NCBI GenBank assembly: GCA_000200715.1
Contig: DP000238.1
Span: 1,908,849 to 1,972,848, forward strand
Source of the DNA: Cenarchaeum symbiosum A
GTDB lineage: Archaea > Thermoproteota > Nitrososphaeria > Nitrososphaerales > Nitrosopumilaceae
Reading direction: 5' to 3'
DNA: 64,000 nt
The notes below the pieces were generated by a model. It had not been told where the DNA came from. It ran no database searches and saw nothing but the letters and a program-made list of their open reading frames with translations. Below are positions 58,191 through 64,000 of the stretch, piece after piece. The position numbers and the translations under genes were made by a program. Position 1 is the stretch's first letter, and every line of letters starts with the position of its first letter.

Positions 58191-60020
58191 ATGAGGCCGC
58201 TCTCCAGGTCCATATCGCGCCTGGCTGCGGTGGCCATGGGGGACCGCAAGGCCGACCTGATCATCCAGAACTGCTCGCTTGTATCCGTGTATACGGGGGA
58301 GGTGATCGAGGGAACAGAGATCGCCGTATCAGGCGACCGTATCGCGTACGTGGGGCCGGATGCGTCGCATGCGCGGGGTGCAGGGACTGTTATCCATAAC
58401 GCACAGGGCAGGTACGCGGCACCCGGCTTTGCCGACCCGCACATACATGTCGACCAGTTCGTCACACCTGCCGAGCTTGCCGCACAGTCGGTCCTGCATG
58501 GGACCACCTCGCTGTTCTCGGACCCGATAGACATGGTGGGGGTCGCCGGATACAGGGGCTTTAGAACCCTGATGAATATGTCAAAGGATCTGCCGGCGCG
58601 ATTCTTCCACGTGGTGCCCGGGGGCCTTCCCGTCGATGGCAGGTTCAGCCACAGCAATACGCTGAGCCCCGAAGAGGAGAGATCGGCGATAGGCCTTCCA
58701 GATGTTCTCGGCATGGGGGAGGTATTCTCGTGGACAAAGGTCACATCAAGGGATCCCGGCACAATGAGGTCGATAGGTACGATGCTTGATGGCGGCTGCA
58801 TAATCAACGGGCATACCGCGGGCGCATCGGGAAAAAAGCTGAGCGCGTATGTATCCGCGGGGATACTGTCGTGCCACGAGCCCGTAAATGCAGAACAGGC
58901 AGAAGAGAGGCTGCGCCTCGGCATGTGGGTGATGATGCGGGAGGGCTCGATACGGAGGGACCTGGCAGAGATACTTCCCCCGATGCTGAAGAAGGAGGCG
59001 GGCCTCGACAGGCTGATGTTCTGTACTGACGGGATAGACCCTGTCGACATGGGCGAGAAGGGCCACATTGATCACTGCGTAAGGGAGGCTGTGCGCCTTG
59101 GGGCAGACCCCGTAAGGGCAATAGCGATGGCGTCGAGGAATTGTTTTGACTATTATAACATGGCCCGCGACCTTGGGGGGATATCCCCGGGGAGAATAGC
59201 GGACATACAGATGCTATACGACCTGGAATCGTTCCGGCCCGAGGATGTATTTGTCGGCGGGAACAGGATGGTCTCCGGGGGGAAGCTGGTATCGCGGCAG
59301 CATCCGGTAAAGGCGCCATCCTGGACGCGCAGGACTATACGACTGGGGAGATTAACCGCGGCAGACTTTGCGGTGCATTCGAGAAAAAAGACCGAGCAGG
59401 TAAACACCATAACAATGAAGACAGAGATCATAACAGAACAGGGCTCCGCCGAGCTATCCGTAAAAGAGGGCAACGTGGAACCGTCAAGGGATAGTGACGT
59501 ATGGAAGGTGGCCGCATTTGACCGATTGTCAGGGAACGGCGGCCGCACTGTGGGATTCCTGGAAAACTTTGGGGCAGACATAGGGGCGCTTGCATCCTCC
59601 TGGAGCTTTCATGAGAACGACCTTGTCGTACTGGGCTCATCCGAGATAGAGATGGCAAAAGCCGCCAATGCCGTGATGGATAAGGGCGGCGGGATCGCGG
59701 TGGTCCAAAAGGGCAGGGTATCGGCCATGCTCCCGCTGCAGATCTGCGGGATAATCTCGTCCGATCCGTTCGGCAAGGTATCCGAGGGGCTCTCCAAGCT
59801 GACCTCTGTGATGACGGATGCTGGATGCACATTCCAGAGGCCGCACCTGGTGCCGGTCTTTCTGCCCTTTCTGGCCCTGCCTTCTGTCCGCATCCTGTAC
59901 AGCGGGATGGTGGACGTCCGCAGGCGCTCCTATATCCCGGTGATCGCCGGGGCCAGAACGGCCTCCCAGAGGCCCAAAACGCTTCGTAATATTAAAAAAG
60001 GGCCCAAAAGCGTGCGCTGA
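58191..60020 (+). CDS. ade: Adenine deaminase
   Basis: It converts adenine to hypoxanthine and ammonia in purine salvage. The 609 residues fit the amidohydrolase fold: YAAPGFADPHIHVDQFVTPA (metal-binding HxH), HGTTSLFSDPIDMVGVAGY, GEVFSWTKVTS, IINGHTAGASGKKLSAYVSA (His), ILSCHEPVNAEQAEERLRLG and LMFCTDGIDPVDMGEKGHID (catalytic Asp). The C-terminal Ade domain (GKVSEGLSKLTSVMTDAGCT, ALPSVRILYSGMVDVRRRSY) is complete. The thermosome promoter lies inside its 3' end. Confidence 0.93.
   Translation: MRPLSRSISRLAAVAMGDRKADLIIQNCSLVSVYTGEVIEGTEIAVSGDRIAYVGPDASHARGAGTVIHNAQGRYAAPGFADPHIHVDQFVTPAELAAQSVLHGTTSLFSDPIDMVGVAGYRGFRTLMNMSKDLPARFFHVVPGGLPVDGRFSHSNTLSPEEERSAIGLPDVLGMGEVFSWTKVTSRDPGTMRSIGTMLDGGCIINGHTAGASGKKLSAYVSAGILSCHEPVNAEQAEERLRLGMWVMMREGSIRRDLAEILPPMLKKEAGLDRLMFCTDGIDPVDMGEKGHIDHCVREAVRLGADPVRAIAMASRNCFDYYNMARDLGGISPGRIADIQMLYDLESFRPEDVFVGGNRMVSGGKLVSRQHPVKAPSWTRRTIRLGRLTAADFAVHSRKKTEQVNTITMKTEIITEQGSAELSVKEGNVEPSRDSDVWKVAAFDRLSGNGGRTVGFLENFGADIGALASSWSFHENDLVVLGSSEIEMAKAANAVMDKGGGIAVVQKGRVSAMLPLQICGIISSDPFGKVSEGLSKLTSVMTDAGCTFQRPHLVPVFLPFLALPSVRILYSGMVDVRRRSYIPVIAGARTASQRPKTLRNIKKGPKSVR
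59988..59999 (+). promoter_or_regulatory. TATA box of the thermosome gene
   Basis: AATATTAAAAAA sits inside the 3' end of the adenine deaminase gene and about 28 bases before ATG 60022. Confidence 0.6.
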
Positions 60021-60021
60021 C

Positions 60022-61626
60022 ATGGCATCCATCCAGCAGACCCCCCAGGGCCCCGTGCTTGTGCTCAAGGAGAGCGCCCTGCAGCAAAAGGGCAGGGACG
60101 CACAGCAGAACAACATAGCGGCGGCCAAGCTGGTCGCGGAGCTGGTCCGGTCAAGCCTGGGCCCGCGCGGCCTGGACAAGATGCTCGTGGACTCGCTTGG
60201 GGATGTGACCATAACCAACGACGGGGCGACCATCCTCAAGGAGGTGGACGTCCAGCACCCGGCCGCAAAGATGATGGTCGAGATAGCAAAGACCATGGAC
60301 AACGAAGTAGGCGACGGGACCACCTCATCGGTGGTATTCGGGGGTGCATTGCTCTCCAAGGCAGAAGAGCTGCTCAAAAAGGACGTCCATTCGTCCGTTA
60401 TAGTGGAGGGCTATCAGGCTGCGGCAGAAAAGTCGCTCCAAGTGCTGGACAGCATGGTAAAAAAGATACAGCCAGACGACCGCGATTCACTGCTAAAGAT
60501 AGCGACTACCAGCATGCAGTCAAAACTGGTCTCTGACGACAGCGAGCCGCTCTCCCAGATGACCGTAGACGCCGTAATGAAGGTGGCAGTCAGGAAGGAC
60601 CAGGGGTATGTCGTAGACCTTGACAACATAAAGGTGGAGAAAAAGTCCGGCGGCTCCATACAGGACACCCGGCTGATAAAGGGAATAGTCCTGGACAAAG
60701 AGGTGGTCCATAGCGGCATGCCGACAAAGATACCGGGCGCAAGAATAGCACTACTGAATACCGCTTTAGAAGTTGAAAAGACCGAGATGAGCTCCGAGAT
60801 AAGGATAAGCGATCCCACCCAGATGCAGCTGTTCCTGGAAGAAGAGAACAGGATGCTAAAGGCAATGGTTGAAAAGATACGCGCCGCAGGCGCAAACGTC
60901 CTGCTCTGCCAAAAGGGCATAGACGACATAGCACAGCACTATCTGGCAAAGGCGGGCATACTGGCGGTCCGGCGCGTAAAAGAGAGCGACATGACAAAGT
61001 TAGGCAAGGCCACCGGGGGAAGGGTATCCAGCAATATAGACGATTTAACCTCGGGCGACCTTGGAAGGGCCGAGATGGTCCAGCAGAGAAAGGTCGAATC
61101 AGACAAGTGGGTCTTTGTAGAGGAATGTGCAAACCCCCAGTCGGTGACACTCTTGCTGCGCGGCGGCTCGCAGAGGGTGGTCGACGAGGTGGACCGCTCG
61201 ATACACGACGCACTCATGGTGGTAAAGGACGTAATGGAGAACCCGTCGATAGTTGCGGGCGGCGGCGCGCCTGAGGCATACATTGCATCACAGCTCAAAG
61301 AATGGGCCGACAGCTTTGACGGCAGGGAGCAGCTTGCGATAAAGAAGTATGCCGAGGCCTTGGAGACCATACCCCTTGCAATAGCAGAAAATGCCGGCAT
61401 GGACCCGATAGATACGATAGCCACCCTGAGAGCAAAGCAGAGCCAGGGCGGCAAGTGGACTGGAATAGACGCAAAAAAGACAAGAATAGATGACATGTAC
61501 GGCCTGGATATTATCGAGCCGTCCGTGATAAAAGAGCAGATAATCAAGTCGGCGACCGAGGTCGCATGCATGATACTCCGGATAGACGACGTGATAGCGG
61601 TCTCTGCCGGCGGCCCGGCCGGATAA
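60022..61626 (+). CDS. Thermosome subunit (group II chaperonin)
   Basis: Subunit of the archaeal double-ring folding machine related to eukaryotic CCT. The 534 residues carry ELVRSSLGPRGLDKMLVDSL, VTITNDGATILKEVDVQHPA, EVGDGTTSSVVFGGALLSKA (the GDGTT ATPase loop, about 98), KKSGGSIQDTRLIKGIVLDK and VAGGGAPEAYIASQLKEWAD. The tail ends SAGGPAG, a short version of the usual glycine-methionine end. It starts just after ade with its own TATA box. Confidence 0.97.
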   Translation: MASIQQTPQGPVLVLKESALQQKGRDAQQNNIAAAKLVAELVRSSLGPRGLDKMLVDSLGDVTITNDGATILKEVDVQHPAAKMMVEIAKTMDNEVGDGTTSSVVFGGALLSKAEELLKKDVHSSVIVEGYQAAAEKSLQVLDSMVKKIQPDDRDSLLKIATTSMQSKLVSDDSEPLSQMTVDAVMKVAVRKDQGYVVDLDNIKVEKKSGGSIQDTRLIKGIVLDKEVVHSGMPTKIPGARIALLNTALEVEKTEMSSEIRISDPTQMQLFLEEENRMLKAMVEKIRAAGANVLLCQKGIDDIAQHYLAKAGILAVRRVKESDMTKLGKATGGRVSSNIDDLTSGDLGRAEMVQQRKVESDKWVFVEECANPQSVTLLLRGGSQRVVDEVDRSIHDALMVVKDVMENPSIVAGGGAPEAYIASQLKEWADSFDGREQLAIKKYAEALETIPLAIAENAGMDPIDTIATLRAKQSQGGKWTGIDAKKTRIDDMYGLDIIEPSVIKEQIIKSATEVACMILRIDDVIAVSAGGPAG

Positions 61627-61637
61627 AATATCATACA

Positions 61638-62486
61638 GTGAACCGCATAGGCATAGATTTAGGCGGAACAAAAACAGAAGGTGTTCTCCTTGATGAGCAA
61701 TACAATATTCTAGACAGGAGGCGCGTACCCACTTCTGGCACCTACGACGGCGTATTAGATGGAATAGCCGGCCTTGTAGAGGGGCTCGACCCGGGAGAGT
61801 CAACAGTGGGCGTCTGCACCCCGGGATCATTATCCCCATCCACCGGCCTGATAAGAAACAGCAACACCAGATATCTCTCAGGCAGGCCCCTCAAGGGCGA
61901 CTTAGAGGGCCTCCTGGGCAGGCCCATTACCATGGAGAATGACGCCAACTGCTTTGCCCTGGCAGAGGCGCGCATGGGCGCGGGCCGGGGATACGGGACC
62001 GTCTTTGGCGTGATAATGGGGACCGGCGTGGGGGGCGGCCTGGTGGTAGACGGGATAATACGCGGCGGGCGCAACGGGATAGCCGGCGAGTGGGGCCACC
62101 ATATACTGCACAGGGATGGAAGGGAATGCTATTGCGGGGAAAAGGGCTGTGTAGAGATGTACATCTCGGGGCCTGCGCTTGAGAGAAGGTGGGCTGAGCT
62201 TACCGGCAGGTCCGAGCCCCTAAAGGAGATAATGGGCGGGGTACACGGCTCTGTAAAATGGAGGCACGAGTTCATGGACAACTTTGGCGCCGGCCTCGCA
62301 AATGTAATAGACATACTGGATCCAGATGTGATAGTGCTGGGGGGCGGCGTATCAAATGTGCCCCTTCTGTACAGCGAGGGAAGGGACGCAGTATACAAGA
62401 GGGTATTCAGCGATATAGTCGATACGCCGATACTCCGGAACGAGCTGGGAGATTCGTCGGGGGTGATAGGCGCGTGTTTGTTGTGA
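61638..62486 (+). CDS. ROK-family sugar kinase
   Basis: ATP-dependent sugar kinase (glucokinase, fructokinase or N-acetylhexosamine kinase; substrate not decided). From GTG 61638 it has 282 residues: MNRIGIDLGGTKTEGVLLDE (phosphate loop), VGVCTPGSLSPSTGLIRNSN, MENDANCFALAEARMGAGRG (catalytic Asp), FGVIMGTGVGGGLVVDG, GEWGHHILHRDGRECYCGEK with GCVE (the ROK zinc site, H and three Cys) and PDVIVLGGGVSN. It follows the thermosome gene after 11 bases. Its stop directly abuts the stop of the convergent guaA. Confidence 0.92.
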   Translation: MNRIGIDLGGTKTEGVLLDEQYNILDRRRVPTSGTYDGVLDGIAGLVEGLDPGESTVGVCTPGSLSPSTGLIRNSNTRYLSGRPLKGDLEGLLGRPITMENDANCFALAEARMGAGRGYGTVFGVIMGTGVGGGLVVDGIIRGGRNGIAGEWGHHILHRDGRECYCGEKGCVEMYISGPALERRWAELTGRSEPLKEIMGGVHGSVKWRHEFMDNFGAGLANVIDILDPDVIVLGGGVSNVPLLYSEGRDAVYKRVFSDIVDTPILRNELGDSSGVIGACLL

Positions 62487-64000
62487 CTATTGCGGCTCGA
62501 TTGTAGCTGGCGGCTTGCTTGATATTGCATATGTGACCCACGTGACCTCCTCTATCTCGTTTGTTATCCTGTTGCTCATCTTTTCGAGCAGTCCGTGCGG
62601 GAGTCTGGACCAGTCTGCCGTCATTGCATCAAGTGATTCTACTACCCGTATGGTCACTATGCTGCCGTGCCTTCTTTCGTCTCCGACTACGCCCACCGCC
62701 CGGTCGTCCCCCACTGCCGCATAGGCCTGCCATACTGTATCGTACAGCCCTGCTGCTTCAAGCTCTTCTTCGACTATCTTGCTTGCGGCCTTTGCTATGC
62801 CGAGCTTTCTTGGCGTCACCTCGCCCATTATACGTACTGCCAGGCCGGGCCCCGGAAACGGGTGCCTCGAGACGAGCCCCGGCGGCACGCCTAATCTTGC
62901 TGCTATCTTTCTTACCTCGTCCTTGTACAGCTCCCTGAGTGGCTCGAGGATCTCGAGTCCCAGCCGGTCCGGCAGGCCGCCCACATTGTGGTGCGATTTT
63001 ATCACCGCGGCGGGACCGCCGGTGGCGCCGCTCTCCACCACATCGGGGTAGAGAGTCCCCTGGGCAAGCCACCGGAACGGCCCGTTCTTTTCGGCATATT
63101 CAGAGAATACATCCGCAAACTCGCCGCCTACTACTTTTCTCTTTTCTTCCGGGTCTGTTATCCCTTTGAGCTTTTCAAGGAATCTCTCTGCTGCATACAA
63201 TGCTGTAAACCGCATGCCAAACTCCTCCTTGAAGATTCTCTCCACTTCCGCCTCCTCATTGTGGCGCAGCAGGCCGTTATCGACAAATACGCACTTGAGG
63301 CGGTCGCCGACCGCCTTGTGTATGAGCAGGGCAGTCACTGTAGAGTCTATCCCCCCGCTGACCCCGCAGAGTATGTTGCCTTCGAGCCCTGACATTTTAT
63401 CCACGGCATCGTCGATAAACGCGTCCATGGTCCATTCCTGCTTTGCGCCGCATATCTTTAGCACGAAATTGCGCAGTATCTCCGAGCCCTGTTCTGTATG
63501 GGCCACCTCCGGGTGGAACTGTATCCCGTAGATGGACCTTGACCTGTCGGCTATCACTGCCGCGCTGGATCCTCCGGTATGGCCCATTATCTCAAAGCCC
63601 GGGGGCACCTGTTCTGCCTCGTCTCCATGGCTCATCCAGGCGCGAAACGAGCCGCCAAGCCCGCCGAGCAGGTCCCCGTCGTCATCCACCGACAAAAGCG
63701 ACGAGCCGTACTCCCTGTTTGCGCGCCTGACTTTTCCGCCAAAGCCGTCGACGATAACCTGGTGGCCATAGCAGATTCCAAGGATGGGCAGCCCTATCTC
63801 CAGTACTCCTGCGCCGGGCCGGGGCGCCCCCTCCTTGTATACGCTTGACGGGCCGCCTGACAGGACCACCCCGCTTGGCGCCTCCTTTCGCAGTTTGTCT
63901 GCCGATATATCGTGGGGGAGCAGAACAGCGTGTACCTCAAAGTCGCGTATCCGCCTGCATATCAGGTGGCTGTACTGTGAGCCAAAGTCAAGAACGGCTA
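62487..64000 (-). CDS. guaA: GMP synthase (glutamine-hydrolysing), N-terminus cut by window edge
   Basis: It aminates XMP to GMP. The frame is open to the right edge; the first visible residues AVLDFGSQYSHLICRRIRD suggest only a few are missing from an approximately 510-residue protein. The glutaminase domain has VVLSGGPSSVY, GLPILGICYGHQVI (catalytic Cys) and GIQFHPEVAHTEQGSEILRN (His, Glu). The ATP-pyrophosphatase loop is ILCGVSGGIDSTVTALLIHK. The C-terminal dimerisation part ends MSNRITNEIEEVTWVTYAIS and KPPATIEPQ. Unlike many archaea, which split the two activities, this is the one-chain form. Confidence 0.96.
   Translation of the reverse strand, partial: AVLDFGSQYSHLICRRIRDFEVHAVLLPHDISADKLRKEAPSGVVLSGGPSSVYKEGAPRPGAGVLEIGLPILGICYGHQVIVDGFGGKVRRANREYGSSLLSVDDDGDLLGGLGGSFRAWMSHGDEAEQVPPGFEIMGHTGGSSAAVIADRSRSIYGIQFHPEVAHTEQGSEILRNFVLKICGAKQEWTMDAFIDDAVDKMSGLEGNILCGVSGGIDSTVTALLIHKAVGDRLKCVFVDNGLLRHNEEAEVERIFKEEFGMRFTALYAAERFLEKLKGITDPEEKRKVVGGEFADVFSEYAEKNGPFRWLAQGTLYPDVVESGATGGPAAVIKSHHNVGGLPDRLGLEILEPLRELYKDEVRKIAARLGVPPGLVSRHPFPGPGLAVRIMGEVTPRKLGIAKAASKIVEEELEAAGLYDTVWQAYAAVGDDRAVGVVGDERRHGSIVTIRVVESLDAMTADWSRLPHGLLEKMSNRITNEIEEVTWVTYAISSKPPATIEPQ

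Noticed and set aside
1-64000. Integrated virus, insertion sequence or restriction/defence system
   Set aside because: No transposase, integrase, attachment site, terminal repeat or defence gene was recognised anywhere in the window.

Overview
The window is a dense, GC-rich archaeal chromosome segment, most consistent with an ammonia-oxidising marine thaumarchaeon; Cenarchaeum symbiosum is the best guess (inference). The support is: archaeal information-processing genes (aIF2 alpha, Nop10, LSm, L2, L44e, thermosome, Cdc48, GatD/GatE, Lhr helicase, an archaeal RPA); TATA boxes placed 24-32 bases before start codons, so most transcripts look leaderless; a heme-copper oxidase cluster with a blue-copper protein; a cobalamin gene set; and a bacterial-type grpE-dnaK-dnaJ set. 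Genes sit on both strands, often overlapping at their ends. No gene-free stretch exceeds about 280 bases.

Layout. 1-716 holds the 5' part of cobB (minus). 991-13346 is taken up by two tandem paralogous surface-protein genes (1914 and 2119 codons), each with a signal peptide, about 15 beta-propeller-like repeats, tandem 25- or 48-residue repeats, Ig-like modules, a 12-glycine tract and a charged tail. Their upstream regions are duplicated too: palindrome, TATA box, a 9-codon upstream ORF and an 11-G tract. 13.4-18.1 kb carries cobO, aIF2 alpha, nop10, an epimerase with no visible start, metK, lsm and a RadB-like ATPase. 18.1-24.2 kb carries an Lhr helicase, RPA, an ABC exporter and tRNA-Gln. 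24.3-32.3 kb carries a DUF354 protein, a Rossmann protein, grpE-dnaK-dnaJ, tRNA-Leu and a secreted serpin. 32.3-43.7 kb carries gatE/gatD, cdc48, rpl2, a SufT-PqqD fusion, an SDR, tRNA-Arg, an aminotransferase, a PPOX flavoprotein, an F420:NADP oxidoreductase and a histidine phosphatase.

43.8-52.4 kb is the respiratory section: a small membrane protein, CoxB, CoxA, a cupredoxin and CtaA, then (interrupted by an SRPBCC protein, tRNA-Lys, thioredoxin, archease, a repeat-rich membrane protein and a mini carbonic-anhydrase-like protein) CtaB and an Lrp regulator. 52.5-57.8 kb has asd and a tightly overlapping operon for late cobalamin assembly (cobD-like, cobQ, cbiB, cobS, cobY). 57.8-64.0 kb carries L44e, adenine deaminase, thermosome, an ROK kinase and guaA (5' end cut by the window).

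Functional threads. CobB, CobO, CobQ, CbiB, CobD-like, CobS and CobY cover corrin amidation, adenosylation, side-chain attachment and nucleotide-loop assembly. CoxA/CoxB/cupredoxin with CtaA and CtaB make a copper/heme terminal oxidase. GatD/GatE and tRNA-Gln(UUG) are the archaeal route to Gln-tRNA. The most unusual material is the surface-gene pair with its duplicated control region, a CobQ without its glutaminase domain, the serpin, and a palindrome that recurs at the same distance from several TATA boxes.
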